Below are positions 19,401 to 28,304 of a stretch of DNA of 64,000 nt, in pieces. Origin of the DNA: Clostridiaceae bacterium. GTDB taxonomy: Bacteria; Bacillota; Clostridia; Oscillospirales; Acutalibacteraceae. The first letter of the stretch is position 1; each line of letters opens with the position of its first letter. The stretch covers positions 124,001 through 188,000 of the forward strand of contig JAETSR010000001.1 of the NCBI GenBank assembly GCA_021769555.1, written 5' to 3'. The position numbers and the translations under genes were made by a program. Below the pieces are notes generated by a model. It searched no databases, was not told where the DNA came from, and saw only the letters and a list, made by a program, of their open reading frames with translations.

Positions 19401-22374
19401 AGAAGAAGTAGACGATGTTGGTGAAACAGCAAACGAAACTACTGGATTAGTAAACAATACATCGGGCGCAATTAAGACCTTAAATAAGCAAAGCTTAAAT
19501 AGTATAAATGGTCAGTTTAATAGCTTCAAGAGTACGGTTGGACTGACAAGTTCTGCGGTCTATGGTCTTGTTAGTGCAGTTCAGGCATTAAATGGTTCAA
19601 GAATTAGTTCGACTGTTTCTGGCATACAGTCTGGAATGAGCGCAATAGCATCAACAATCCCTAAGTTTGCCAATGGAACGAGAAAAGCCAGCTCAGGCCC
19701 GTCATTAGTAGGAGATGAATATTCAGCCAGTGGAAATCCAAAGCCAGAGCTGATAGTAACGAAAGACAGTGCGTATTTGGCTGGTACTAATGGCCCTGAA
19801 ATTGTAAATCTCGATGATGGCGATCAGGTATTTACTGCTGACGAAACAAAGAAGATTCTAAAAAGCAATCAAAGGTTACGAATCTCTATTCCAGCTTATG
19901 CGAATGGTAGATTTACTGGTAAGGGTTTACATATTGAAAAAAACAAGACTGGCGCAACAGGTACTAGCTGGGGTAATTCGGGTAGTGCTACTGTAAATGC
20001 CAATGTTAATGTGTCTGCCAATGTTGATACCAAGAGCTTGGAAGAAAAGCTAGAAGAAGTTCTTAAAAAGTTGCAAGAAGAAATTGATGATATTATCGGA
20101 GATTTTGAGCATGACATTTTCCTCATGGAAAAGAAAGGTGCCTCTGCTGATGAAATCGTAGCAGTATATAAGAAGATGCAGGCGGCGGTTCATGCGCAAG
20201 CAAACAAATTCCGTGCACAGGGACTTGATGAAAATTCGGATTATATACAAAATCTTCAAAAGCAATGGTGGGAATACGCAGAAAGTATTCAAGAAGTAAT
20301 TGTTGAAGCGTATGAAAGCACTATTAGCAACTATCAAAACAAAATTGATCTTGCTGACAAGTGGATTGAAAAGGCTACTATAGATAAGAACCCAGGCAAA
20401 GTTGAACAGCATTCAAAAGATATTATTCAGTACTATAGGCGAATGCAGCAGACCGCACACGAGGAAGCTGAATACTTACGTTCACAAGGGTATTCCGATA
20501 CTAGTGACGAAGTAAGTAAACTCATGAATCTGTGGTGGGAGTACGAAAACTCAATTAGAGATGTAAAAGAAAACGTAGTCAACACCATCATGGATATGAT
20601 AGACAACATAGATGACGCGATTGATCGTATACAAGATGTGTATGATACTTTGCATGATGCCGCAGACGAATATAAGGAAACCGAGGGTTTTATATCGGTA
20701 GATACTTTCCAAAAGATTCGTGATTTAGGCATAGAGTACATGCAGTACCTTATGGATGAAAACGGGCAACTTGTTATAAACGAAGAGAATATCAATAAGG
20801 TTATAGCTGCAAAAACACGTCAACTAGCGGTAGATAGCGCTATGGCTTATGTTGAAAGACTAAGGCTGGCCTTAAATGGAGAGTCGCTTGAGGATATCAA
20901 CCAGTTGCTTTTTGCTACTGAAGAATATACTGATACTACTTGGGGGCTTGTATATGCAAGCCTTGCTTTGCTTAACCTGAGCGATGAGCAAAGAGAAGCT
21001 GCACTTCATAATATAAACGCCTTTAAAGCTTTGGGCGAAAATGCAGCAAACGGAGTAGGTAAAGCCGCTAACACATTGACAGACAAATTGAATGACATGA
21101 AAAGCGGCGTAGATGACATTCTGAAATATGTAATGGACATGCTCAAACAGCGTATTCAAAATCAAATTGATGCGCTAGAAGATATGAAAAAAGCATATTC
21201 AGATGTTATTGATATGAAAAAAGAATCTCTTAAAGCTAGTAAAGAGGAAGAAAAGTACGAAAAGAAAAAAGCTAACAAACTAAAAGAGATTGCTAAACTT
21301 CAAGCACGAATCGATGCTTTAAGCCTAGATGATAGTAGAGAGGCAAAAGCAGAGAGAGCTAAACTCGAAGAAGAGTTGGCAGAACTGCAAGGAGATCTTG
21401 CAGATGAGCAGTCAGACAAAGCAATCGAGGCTCAGGAAAAGGCTCTTGATACCATGGAGGAAGAGTATCATGCTGAGAAAGACAAAGAAATTGCTATTCT
21501 TGAAAATAGCATTTCGTCTTATCAGAAACTCTACGATATGGCGATTGAGTATATCAAGACGCATTGGGACACCTTGTATAGTGAACTGATCGAATGGAAT
21601 ACGCAGTACGGCTCAGTATTAAACAGCGAAATTACTACAGCTTGGAATAATGCTTTGGCGGCTGCACAGAAGTATGGTGACTATGTAACCGCATTAAATA
21701 ATTTGCCAAAGGATATAGAGAACAGTGGCAAAGGTGACGGTAATAAAGGAACCAATGTGGTAGTGGGTGAGACTGGAAGTTCCGTACAACCATCGGATGA
21801 AGAGAATATTCATGCTATTGTACGCCGCATGTATGCGAATAGTCAGGCATGGACAGCATCAGATAAGCAGCGTAGAGCAAAACTTCATGAAGAAAATGTT
21901 GAATTAGCAGCTATGCTTGAAAATTATGGAGTAAAGGCCGTAACGAATGGGTCTAGTTGGTATATCGACAAAATTGGAGGCCCGTTGCTTTATGATGTAT
22001 ATAAAAAGTATCGTTATCACGAAGGTGGCATAATTGGTGGTGGAAGTATAAAAGCGAATGAGCAACTTTCTTTGTTGAAAGAGAAAGAATGGGTGCTGAG
22101 TGAACAAATGGTAAACAATCTTGTTCATCAGATGGATCGTATTAGTACTCTTGCAAAGGCGCTAGATGATTTACCAACAAATGTCAATGACTTTATGCTG
22201 ACCGATGTGTTAGATAAGAACTTGAGTATTGCTGATAGTGGTACAAACACAGTAATCAATATTGGAGATACAATTATTCAGGGTAACGCCGATGCTAATA
22301 CGATTAGTCAGCACCAAAAGGTTACTCGCGATATGCTGAATCAGATTGCTAGGATGTTGAAAATCAAAGTATAA
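13468..22374 (+). CDS. Tail tape measure protein, 2968 residues
   Basis: Largest gene in the window. Residues 1-620 are long coiled coils; about 640-880 contain the TP901-type tape-measure core (SAATTIISLDTAMIDLKKTT onward, with NALRTISMRIRGYDEETEEY). Hydrophobic segments follow around 1150-1180 (MGWITLLIGVLPLAISLI). Gly/Pro-rich loops occur near 2070-2150 and 2850, and a charged coiled coil lies at about 2580-2680 (EEKYEKKKANKLKEIAKL). Tape measures set tail length at roughly 0.15 nm per residue, so this one implies a tail of about 400-450 nm if the full length is used. No peptidoglycan hydrolase motif was seen. ATG start after ggtggtgag. Confidence 0.92.
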   Translation: MDDDLKIVLSTELEADEQASAQRISAQLPTISKMVNAGSKIKIQIALDDNNVQSQTQKLSKQISQVAKTHEVGLSVKLNDKSIDKLRSKLDGLNVSPDISHALTDQLDQMGLQIDKVTGKWKEAEDSSERLLSVSIQGTDQLGRSVSVLQTYNETANEIDTKLVSVTTNLEKQRNIEEQIANKAKADNESRISYLTEQQTALAKIESTYMGLTSSKPIQDTGHLMSIYNVYDELQDKISSLMNTEGSLSKVQKAEIKSQMESLKELVKEYQNAEYFANKLRTKDITTIKADQSSGLDLVEKRLQSAGILTDEFKSRIVSMRTELEKVDSSNLTSFLNSFDNLNSDISVFKEQLRGVNSLYTELANKESQIGKVQAEIASLEASPSKSSQLAESQRYLNTLEQQKQAIMDQISAYGDVAQYAKQAEAVEQARLDNQHKINQVQAEMADKAKIVDNAMDGIPEKIAEMQSKFNQLSNPSQQLYENMQKLRDMTSEYSKDDSDTRKLQIWEQIEDTISECNKEMSELARIQRADVADSRFASSFEKAKSDLQVIKSQWSSLFKDSQLNMQFKELENGLAKVNNQADLSKWTAQFGAFKSQVKAAGRDVQSFGDIIKTNIGKVAEWALATVSVFGVISRGMSILKSAATTIISLDTAMIDLKKTTNESDAAYQKFYSSASNTAARLGVTTDAIIAQTAEWSRLGYTMEEAARMAENSAIFTAISPEMSAEDAIDGLISIVKAFDVEADDVLEGIISKINIIGNEMAVSNADIVEVMTRASASMKAANNTFEETVALATAATEITRDASQAGNALRTISMRIRGYDEETEEYSGTIAALTGDIADLTKVASNGGRGISLFEPGNPEQYRSTYDILQDIAHIWDELTDKNQAQLLETLFGKNRANVGAAILSNFEQAEAAITKMEDSFGSADKEMESVKSSIEYKLNSLQQTWVSVAQNLLPTDLVGGVVDGANLVSQAVDSITKHLGLMGSTGAVVASAGLVKLIANFVSLRSSVSPVVESLQKIDFTTGTNSLTQYATQLSKLSPLQRDIATSMLGLQNTQKEQIATMIAATEAAQQYTVAELEQQMSKHRGEIADKLKISLTQMVTAETIRAGIAEKAFTEQELMSIATTNAQTAANYAGATSFTVLGTSIKAAFAALMATPMGWITLLIGVLPLAISLIQDFANKADEARAELIELGTEASENGKRISELASNYAILSKAVKDGTGSHEEFIAAQNALREELNLTGFELDNAIKKYGDLDTAISELAKNQLNLDIATSAKGAKAAQEQAISDISKLGDGIINAYTEEDQEVLRYLQESGSSAEFQKAYTEKIRGYSVFHSDGYKLPNHITNNSSFEDLWENYLTINEDASRALEYFGADNTVVNALVAESESYKEAALKAVEQSDNTNVLIAQKALLSLESIKDTPKTVDEMLSFRDEIISKISSDSQFISVTDGSAEAYVDLMLSQNDAYADLWTEWKTETDRSEKIANDIGAKMVEMTKGLFPTDKIDETGYQEWLKQVDGFRDKLMELSQEDFNVAYNAFAENGASSWEELEQAIREYHNEQNVAIRNAENLKKSINDLWESEDFKDSRKELAEMARTIDGITPDAIKELASESDVLAAVLQEDGMNAEFLANIFQQMSFGIDSLEWITPELLALNDALEGMSSQFDSVSAAKARYDSAMSGPEHDDDFKTYAGAFEELNKQFEAGTTNSNAFWAAAEFLFGADQLNTWGWSDGLDQIYQAMLNIEGVFGDADSAGAGFVEKLYALSEAGAMVSEEGEQLVTIFEDEDGWTIDFDPGNIDLIAEKMGMSREACLSCLEALQMWGDINLYDLDEVIPKLEDLGLAFDNAGKKVFNVSGIADEMTKLGKSSKEIYDLTSVIGELNNVVLLDVAGEVSDLIDGLEELGAVSKNGVDIEVNIDNLTSLISSMDLTKGEAESLITKLAEVDGVKLTNAQNEVKSVQDAIDYVNRNADLKDAEEEVDDVGETANETTGLVNNTSGAIKTLNKQSLNSINGQFNSFKSTVGLTSSAVYGLVSAVQALNGSRISSTVSGIQSGMSAIASTIPKFANGTRKASSGPSLVGDEYSASGNPKPELIVTKDSAYLAGTNGPEIVNLDDGDQVFTADETKKILKSNQRLRISIPAYANGRFTGKGLHIEKNKTGATGTSWGNSGSATVNANVNVSANVDTKSLEEKLEEVLKKLQEEIDDIIGDFEHDIFLMEKKGASADEIVAVYKKMQAAVHAQANKFRAQGLDENSDYIQNLQKQWWEYAESIQEVIVEAYESTISNYQNKIDLADKWIEKATIDKNPGKVEQHSKDIIQYYRRMQQTAHEEAEYLRSQGYSDTSDEVSKLMNLWWEYENSIRDVKENVVNTIMDMIDNIDDAIDRIQDVYDTLHDAADEYKETEGFISVDTFQKIRDLGIEYMQYLMDENGQLVINEENINKVIAAKTRQLAVDSAMAYVERLRLALNGESLEDINQLLFATEEYTDTTWGLVYASLALLNLSDEQREAALHNINAFKALGENAANGVGKAANTLTDKLNDMKSGVDDILKYVMDMLKQRIQNQIDALEDMKKAYSDVIDMKKESLKASKEEEKYEKKKANKLKEIAKLQARIDALSLDDSREAKAERAKLEEELAELQGDLADEQSDKAIEAQEKALDTMEEEYHAEKDKEIAILENSISSYQKLYDMAIEYIKTHWDTLYSELIEWNTQYGSVLNSEITTAWNNALAAAQKYGDYVTALNNLPKDIENSGKGDGNKGTNVVVGETGSSVQPSDEENIHAIVRRMYANSQAWTASDKQRRAKLHEENVELAAMLENYGVKAVTNGSSWYIDKIGGPLLYDVYKKYRYHEGGIIGGGSIKANEQLSLLKEKEWVLSEQMVNNLVHQMDRISTLAKALDDLPTNVNDFMLTDVLDKNLSIADSGTNTVINIGDTIIQGNADANTISQHQKVTRDMLNQIARMLKIKV

Positions 22375-22382
22375 CAAAAGTG

Positions 22383-22409
22383 GGCGAGGGAGAAAGAATA
22401 TCCCTCGCC
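22383..22409 (+). terminator. Stem-loop between tape measure and distal tail genes
   Basis: Nine-bp perfect stem (ggcgaggga / tccctcgcc) with a 9-base loop. No T run follows, so it may limit read-through or protect mRNA ends rather than terminate fully. Confidence 0.5.
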
Positions 22410-22436
22410 TTATCAAATTTAATGGAGGTGATATGT

Positions 22437-23222
22437 ATGTTTACTCCAACAGATTTTACATTTGCTGGTAGGTCTGCATCTGAGTTTGGACTAACAATAT
22501 GTGATATTGGTAGCAATAGTCACAGTGATAACGCATTTGGAAATAGTGCAAATATCGTTGAAACAAGAATAGCAAACAGAATCACTCCATTACACTACGG
22601 CGTTCGATATCATGATTCGCCATTGACATTCTCAATTATATTTGCAAGCAATGAGAAACTAGACAGATATCAAATGCAGGAGATAGCATATTGGCTTACA
22701 GGCTACCAAGAATATCAATGGTTGTCTTTACAGCAGCCAGACCTAGAAGATGTTCAGTTCAAATGTCTTGTACAGACTCTTACACCAATAAGCGTTGGGT
22801 GGTTTCAGGTTGCATTTGAAGCAAAGTTTGTGTGTGATTGTCCATACGGGTATAGTTTCCCATTTGAGGAAGTTATATCTTTTAATGGACAAACGGAATA
22901 CACGTTTTATAATGATAGTTCAATTCATGAGATGTTCAAGCCAGACTTACAAATTGTTGTTTCTCCTGGATGCACTAATTTTACAATTACGAATAGAACC
23001 ACTGGTGGAGTTGTAAAGTTTACAGGACTTCCGAGTGGTGGAGTTACTATTAAAATGGATAACGAAAACTGTATTGTGGAAGAGCCTAATAAAAAGTACA
23101 ATCTATACGATTGTTTCAATTTTCAATTTTTTGAACTTACTACGGGTGATAATGTGCTTGTGTTTGATGGTGTAGGGTCTGCAACAATCAGTGGGCGATT
23201 TTTATATAATGTAGGAGCTTAA
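22437..23222 (+). CDS. Distal tail protein (Dit-like)
   Basis: 261 residues. ATG 22437 follows ggaggtgat; the in-frame GTG at 22380 is rejected because it lies inside a stem-loop. The N-terminus FTFAGRSASEFGLTICDIGS has the typical Dit opening (a surface strand plus FG.xS..G/FGL), followed by the TPLHYGVRYHDSPLTFSI region and a C-terminal galectin-like beta domain. It forms the hub joining tail tube and tip. Gene order tape measure-Dit-Tal is the standard one in Gram-positive siphoviruses. Confidence 0.8.
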   Translation: MFTPTDFTFAGRSASEFGLTICDIGSNSHSDNAFGNSANIVETRIANRITPLHYGVRYHDSPLTFSIIFASNEKLDRYQMQEIAYWLTGYQEYQWLSLQQPDLEDVQFKCLVQTLTPISVGWFQVAFEAKFVCDCPYGYSFPFEEVISFNGQTEYTFYNDSSIHEMFKPDLQIVVSPGCTNFTITNRTTGGVVKFTGLPSGGVTIKMDNENCIVEEPNKKYNLYDCFNFQFFELTTGDNVLVFDGVGSATISGRFLYNVGA

Positions 23223-23238
23223 AAGGAAGGAGGGCATT

Positions 23239-26200
23239 ATGTATCTGAATTACTCGAAAATAAAGAGTGGGCAGAGGCAGCAACCAAAACTGCGTTTAAG
23301 AAATTTAGCAGGTAATGAGCTTGGTACTATACCTTTTGTACACGATCTTACATTTTCAATAAACTACACAGATTTAAGCGAGATTCAATTTGTTGTTCCA
23401 TATCAGTCAAATGGAATGATCAATCCGTTATATGCCGCTCTTTCAAGTTATAAACTGGTCTACACAGACGATTTTGGAATTTATGTAATAATGTCTTCTA
23501 CGAAGACGGGAGATGGTGTAAACGAAGAGAAGACAGTTATTGGATATTCTCTTGAACACTTGCTGAGTACTAAAAATCTGTTTCTGGAAGAGGGTACATA
23601 TAACTTTTGGAACCCGGTAAATTCAGTTGATACTATTTTGGGGCGCGTTATTGAACTCGATCCCACCTGGCGTGTTGGTTATGTTGCACCTAGGCTTATT
23701 GGATGTTATAGGACATTCGATCAATACGATGAAGATGCGCTGTCATTTTGTTATAGTGACGCAATGGAGAAATATCGTTGTGCAATCGTTTTTGATGTGT
23801 ACAACAAAACAATAAATGCCTACGATGCAAACGAAGACGCTGATACTATTCCAATCTATTTGAATTATCAAAACCTAGTTGATACAATCGAAATTGAAGA
23901 AATCATAGATGAACTTACGACCAAAATGCACTTGTATGGTTCAGATGATTTGTCAATTCGAGATGTCAACCCGATTGGGACTGATTATATTATTGATCTT
24001 AGTTACTTCATTAGTAATGGGGATTTAGATGTAAAGATTGGAAAGAGCGACATGACTCTTGCTGATAGAGTAAGATCATGGGAGTTTGATATTTTAAGTA
24101 AGCAACAATATTATATGGGGTTGTCTGCATCAAGAGCATCTTTAACTGCAGAGAAATTAAGTGCTGAAGCCGATTTAACCGACTTGCAAGGTGAACTTGA
24201 TTCGTTGGTGGCGCAGCAGAATGTTAATATTCAAACAAGTGCTCTTGAAACAACCGAGAGCGGCAAGAATTTTCAACAAACGCAGTTAAACAATATAAAT
24301 TCAAAGATTGCTGCAAAAAAGAATGAGATAGCTGCTCAAGAATCAAAAATCAATTCTTTACAAAGCGAGATAGAAAGATATGCTTCTAGCATAAAAACGA
24401 TTTGCGATCAGCTTTCATTCAATAGTTACTTTACTGATGAAGAGCGAAATGTATTAAATCAATATCTGATAGAGGGAACTATTGAAGAAGAGACGTTTGT
24501 TGCGACAGATGTTACAACCGTTGCAACAGGTACGTCAAATAAAATTACTGGCAACGTATCTTTGTCAGGTTCCAAAATAGTTAAAGTTGATCTTACACAA
24601 TTTCAAAAAACAATGTACACGATTGCTGGCGGTATGTTATCAGTGCCAAGTTCAAATTTGTCAACAGAAATTATTCGTGGAACATTAGATACAAAGTCTG
24701 ATGGTAGTTTCACTTTAACGGCATACCTTGGCACAACCACATATGCAAGTCACAATTTTAAAAGTGGTATGCTAACGGTCAACGGGAAAATGTCACAGTT
24801 TTACAGTGATATTTCAGCGCAAACAGAGCAGGAAGTTACAGAGTATAAAGGTACTTCATTTTCGTTTTCAACAAGCAATGCGGACTCTTATTTCACAGTG
24901 AGTATGAATGAGTTTCAGCGATATTCTGTAGCAAAAGAACTTTATGACTTCGGTGCTGATGCTTTAAGCGATTACGCATGGCCTATTTATGAATTTAGTA
25001 TCAATAGTGCCAATTTTCTGTATCAAGAAAAGTTTGAGCCGTTCAAGAATAGGCTAGAGCTAGGTAAAGCTGTATACTTGGAACTTGGTAGCGATGGTGT
25101 GCTTAATGCAAAAATAATTGGTATCGAACTTGATTTTGAGAATATAACAAATTTCAATTTGATTTTCTCAAATCAGTATAGATTAAAAAACGGTGTTGAA
25201 AGCTGGAAAGAGCAGATACAGAGTGCATCTAGGACAAGCCGAAACTTTGATGCAAGTAAGTATATTTACAATCGCACAGCGGATATGGCTACAGATGTTG
25301 ATGAGTTTATGAATGGCTTAAAGAAAGGTGCGGTTGATGCGATTCTTTCAGCAAAAGATCAGAAAGTCGTTTTTGATAGTAATGGCATTTTTGTTGGTGG
25401 TAATTCCAACTATCAACTTAGAATGGTAGACAATATGATTGCCATGAGTGATGATGGCTTTAAGACCGCTAAGTTAGCGATTGGCCTTTTCTCTACACCG
25501 GAGACTGGTACTCAGTGGGGAGTAAATGCAGAGTTGATCGCAGGTAATTTGCTTATTGGAAATGGCTTGGTATTACAAAATCCTCTTGTGGATGAAAATG
25601 GTCATAGAACAGGTACGATGATGTTTCAAGTGGATGCAACTGGAGCATGGTTATACAACTCAAGAATTGTGCTGCAAAATGACAACGGATTGATTATTAT
25701 TGATCCTGAATATGGAATCGTGGCTGGAACAAAGTTGTTATTTGATACTAACGGCACAACTGTTACGCCAGAGTTTTTGGATAAAGCTAAAGATATTACT
25801 TTTGATTCTGAGGGTATGCCTAAGAATGCGAATTTCTTTTTAGATGTTAATACAGGAAATGCGTATTTTAGAGGAAATATTGTTGCCAAAAGTGGAAAGA
25901 TCGGCGGGTTTGATATTGCTGAGGATTATCTTCACGCAGGTAAAGGAAGTACCTATGTTGCTTTAAATGGCAGCGGCACAAACAAGGATTCTATATATGC
26001 AATTTGGGTAGGAGCCGAAAACCCAAGTTCAGCTAAATTCTGGCTAAAAAAAGACGGTTCAATGTCTGCTAAGGATGCTTATTTTAGAGGAACGGTGGGA
26101 GGCACAACTATTTTACAAGGTACACTTGAGGGAGATCCCAATTATGATAGTTGGTTATTGGGTTGCGGTATTCGTGTCGGAGGTAACTATAAAACAGGTA

Positions 26201-27222
26201 ATGGTAATTTTTATGTTGACCCAAACGGAAATGTAACGATGAAAGGAAGCATTAACCTTCAGGGCAATATCACTTGGGGCAACAATAGTAGTCCGATTAG
26301 AGTTCTATATGCTCGTTCTTATTTATCTACACCCACCTCCGCATATTTAAACTATCCAACTTCTAGTACTTCTGGCTGGCATAGAACATTGAGTGTGTTG
26401 TATGATCTTTATTCGTCATATTCGTATGACGGCGGAAAAACTTGGAATGCACCAATGAAGATGCGTGGAGAAGATGGCAAAAATGGTGAAAATGGCAAAG
26501 ATGCAAATGTGACGAGAGGAAACATCGCAAAAGCGCTATTCAATCAAGCAGGAGACTACTATCAAGATGGAATCTATTCGTATAAGCAGGGTAGTAGATA
26601 CTATATTGCTATCAATGCAAGTTATATTCTTGCAGGAAATATAGACGCAGATCAAATACAGCTTACATGCGATCATGGCGGTTTCTGCAAAGGTTATGGC
26701 TCTAATGGTCAACGAACAACATATGGAGCTATGATGTATGGAAGCAGGGGCAAAAATAATGAGCCATATTTTATAGTTACAGAGTTGGGGTGTAGAATGT
26801 CAGCGCCTAACAATCACGATTTCTATGTGGTTGATAATGGCGTATTTACATCGGAGGCCCCTCGTGTAAGTTCAGATAGAAGGCTAAAAAATTCAATTAG
26901 TTACGATATGGAGAAATATGGTAATTTCTTTATGAATTTGAAACCTAGCTTTTATAAAATGAATAATGGCACATCTGGCAGATATCATACAGGATTTATT
27001 GCCCAAGACGTAGAAGAGGCTTTGATAAAAAGCGGATTAACAACGAAAGATTTTTCTGCGTTATCTATTACTCCAGTTGAAGAAGTAAATAAATCAGATG
27101 GAATTACGGATGTACATTATCGGCTTGCATATGAAGAGTTTGTATCTCTAAATACATATATGATACAAAAACTTGTCGAAGAAGTTAAACAACTAAAAAT
27201 GGAAATTGAGACTTTAAAATAG
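23239..27222 (+). CDS. Tail-tip (Tal-like) protein with S74 chaperone domain
   Basis: 1327 residues. Residues 1-390 form the hub domain of prophage tail-associated proteins (FVHDLTFSINYTDLSEIQFVVP). At 290-390 there is a coiled coil, and 400-600 is beta-rich. From 690 to 1070 come repeated beta-helix-like segments (NGNFYVDPNGNVTMKGSINL). A short collagen-like GEDGKNGENGKDA stretch lies near 1075. The C-terminal 130 residues are a peptidase S74 intramolecular chaperone (SSDRRLKNSISYDMEKYGN, then GFIAQDVEEAL), which trimerises fibres and cuts itself off at the conserved Ser. It is a host-contacting tip protein. Confidence 0.85.
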   Translation: MYLNYSKIKSGQRQQPKLRLRNLAGNELGTIPFVHDLTFSINYTDLSEIQFVVPYQSNGMINPLYAALSSYKLVYTDDFGIYVIMSSTKTGDGVNEEKTVIGYSLEHLLSTKNLFLEEGTYNFWNPVNSVDTILGRVIELDPTWRVGYVAPRLIGCYRTFDQYDEDALSFCYSDAMEKYRCAIVFDVYNKTINAYDANEDADTIPIYLNYQNLVDTIEIEEIIDELTTKMHLYGSDDLSIRDVNPIGTDYIIDLSYFISNGDLDVKIGKSDMTLADRVRSWEFDILSKQQYYMGLSASRASLTAEKLSAEADLTDLQGELDSLVAQQNVNIQTSALETTESGKNFQQTQLNNINSKIAAKKNEIAAQESKINSLQSEIERYASSIKTICDQLSFNSYFTDEERNVLNQYLIEGTIEEETFVATDVTTVATGTSNKITGNVSLSGSKIVKVDLTQFQKTMYTIAGGMLSVPSSNLSTEIIRGTLDTKSDGSFTLTAYLGTTTYASHNFKSGMLTVNGKMSQFYSDISAQTEQEVTEYKGTSFSFSTSNADSYFTVSMNEFQRYSVAKELYDFGADALSDYAWPIYEFSINSANFLYQEKFEPFKNRLELGKAVYLELGSDGVLNAKIIGIELDFENITNFNLIFSNQYRLKNGVESWKEQIQSASRTSRNFDASKYIYNRTADMATDVDEFMNGLKKGAVDAILSAKDQKVVFDSNGIFVGGNSNYQLRMVDNMIAMSDDGFKTAKLAIGLFSTPETGTQWGVNAELIAGNLLIGNGLVLQNPLVDENGHRTGTMMFQVDATGAWLYNSRIVLQNDNGLIIIDPEYGIVAGTKLLFDTNGTTVTPEFLDKAKDITFDSEGMPKNANFFLDVNTGNAYFRGNIVAKSGKIGGFDIAEDYLHAGKGSTYVALNGSGTNKDSIYAIWVGAENPSSAKFWLKKDGSMSAKDAYFRGTVGGTTILQGTLEGDPNYDSWLLGCGIRVGGNYKTGNGNFYVDPNGNVTMKGSINLQGNITWGNNSSPIRVLYARSYLSTPTSAYLNYPTSSTSGWHRTLSVLYDLYSSYSYDGGKTWNAPMKMRGEDGKNGENGKDANVTRGNIAKALFNQAGDYYQDGIYSYKQGSRYYIAINASYILAGNIDADQIQLTCDHGGFCKGYGSNGQRTTYGAMMYGSRGKNNEPYFIVTELGCRMSAPNNHDFYVVDNGVFTSEAPRVSSDRRLKNSISYDMEKYGNFFMNLKPSFYKMNNGTSGRYHTGFIAQDVEEALIKSGLTTKDFSALSITPVEEVNKSDGITDVHYRLAYEEFVSLNTYMIQKLVEEVKQLKMEIETLK

Positions 27223-27234
27223 GAGAATAATATC

Positions 27235-27414
27235 ATGACAAAGATTGAAATTGTACAATGCTTGGCGAACAACCATAACCGCCTTTCACAGATTATGGTA
27301 AATGGAGATAATGCTATTTTAATGGGGGAGACGATTAAGGAGCTACGGTTGTTGATTCAAGAACTTCAAAAAGATATTGAAAACGAAGAGTCTGAGAAAA
27401 ATAAGAAGAAATAA
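27235..27414 (+). CDS. Small helical phage protein
   Basis: 59 residues (MTKIEIVQCLANNHNRLSQI to a lysine-rich end), 12 bases behind the tail-tip gene with ribosome site taggagaa. Entirely helical and charged. Tail chaperones and small structural proteins of this kind are common at this position. Function unknown. Confidence 0.6.
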   Translation: MTKIEIVQCLANNHNRLSQIMVNGDNAILMGETIKELRLLIQELQKDIENEESEKNKKK

Positions 27415-27416
27415 GG

Positions 27417-27815
27417 ATGGTGATGGGAATGGTTATTCCAGATCCATATACCTTGCCATTTATTGATTTTGTAGGTGGTTCTACAGAAGAACTAGTATTT
27501 CATTGCTATTTCCATGTAAATAAGAAGCCGTTCGATATGTTTTCGTGCGTTGCTAATTTTTCAATAGTTGATTATGTGAACAAGAGGGTTGCCAAGCCTG
27601 TTGTCACAAAGGCAATGGAAATTAGAGCAGACCCAGATGTTGATGGAGATGTTTGTAATGTGCTGAGTGTGATTCTTGATCCAAGCGATACAATAAACTT
27701 GTCAGGCAAACACATATATCAAATTTCCATACGAGATATTTCTGGTGTGATCGAGATTCCTAGGCAAGGTATTATCAATATCATAAACAATATAAATAAG
27801 CCTTTTGTTAATTAA
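27417..27815 (+). CDS. BppU-like baseplate upper protein (tentative)
   Basis: 132 residues beginning two bases after the previous stop. In-frame ATGs at 27417, 27423 and 27429 are all possible; the third (MVIPDPYTLPFIDF) has the most natural spacing to purine-rich sequence. A single beta sandwich (VFHCYFHVNKKPFDMFS, VCNVLSVILDPSDTINLSGKH, YQISIRDISGVIEIPRQG) resembles the N-terminal domain of baseplate upper proteins that receive receptor-binding proteins. Call by fold character and location. Confidence 0.5.
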   Translation: MVMGMVIPDPYTLPFIDFVGGSTEELVFHCYFHVNKKPFDMFSCVANFSIVDYVNKRVAKPVVTKAMEIRADPDVDGDVCNVLSVILDPSDTINLSGKHIYQISIRDISGVIEIPRQGIINIINNINKPFVN

Positions 27816-27823
27816 AGCTTTGC

Positions 27824-27851
27824 GCCGCCCATTTAATTGGGCGGCATTTTT
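27824..27851 (+). terminator. Rho-independent terminator
   Basis: Eight-bp stem (gccgccca / tgggcggc), 6-base loop and five T, 8 bases after the baseplate gene stop. Confidence 0.85.
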
Positions 27852-27877
27852 ATTAAAATTTTTAGGAGGACAAATAT

Positions 27878-28288
27878 ATGAATACAACATATTTTCTTGA
27901 TGTGGTTGCGGGTAATGTTTTTAGAACAAAGGAAGTGCCGCCTATTCCAAGTAAATATTTCGTTGGATTGAGCAGTTCCGAACCTGCACTAGACGGTTCT
28001 AATGTAAGTGAACCACCTAAGTCCGCTGGGTATGCCCGTGTTGAGCTTACAACCATGAGTGAGCCTACGAGTGGCGCAATCACCAATGATCAGTCAATCG
28101 ATTTTGATGAAAGCACTGCAGACTGGGGTTCAATGAGCCATTATGTTATTTTCGATAGCCTAGAGGGTGGAAACCTGCTAATGTATGGTAATCTAAGTGC
28201 TGTTAGAACGGTTGAAAAAGATACAATTATGACAATTAAGCCTGGTTCACTCAATCTGTCTGTGGTTAATCCTGCTCCATCTGCTTAA
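27878..28288 (+). CDS. Minor tail/fibre protein (gp80-like, tentative)
   Basis: 136 residues, ribosome site ggagg. The sequence has the recognisable pattern of a small virion family: YFVGLSSSEPALDGSNVSEP, then GYARVELTT, then DWGSMSHYVIFDSLEGGNLL and MYGNLSAVRTV. This is a compact beta sandwich often found among tail fibre genes. Lies directly after the strong terminator, so it starts its own unit or depends on read-through. The biochemical role is unknown. Confidence 0.5.
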   Translation: MNTTYFLDVVAGNVFRTKEVPPIPSKYFVGLSSSEPALDGSNVSEPPKSAGYARVELTTMSEPTSGAITNDQSIDFDESTADWGSMSHYVIFDSLEGGNLLMYGNLSAVRTVEKDTIMTIKPGSLNLSVVNPAPSA

Positions 28289-28304
28289 TAGGAGGTAGTG
28301 CAAC

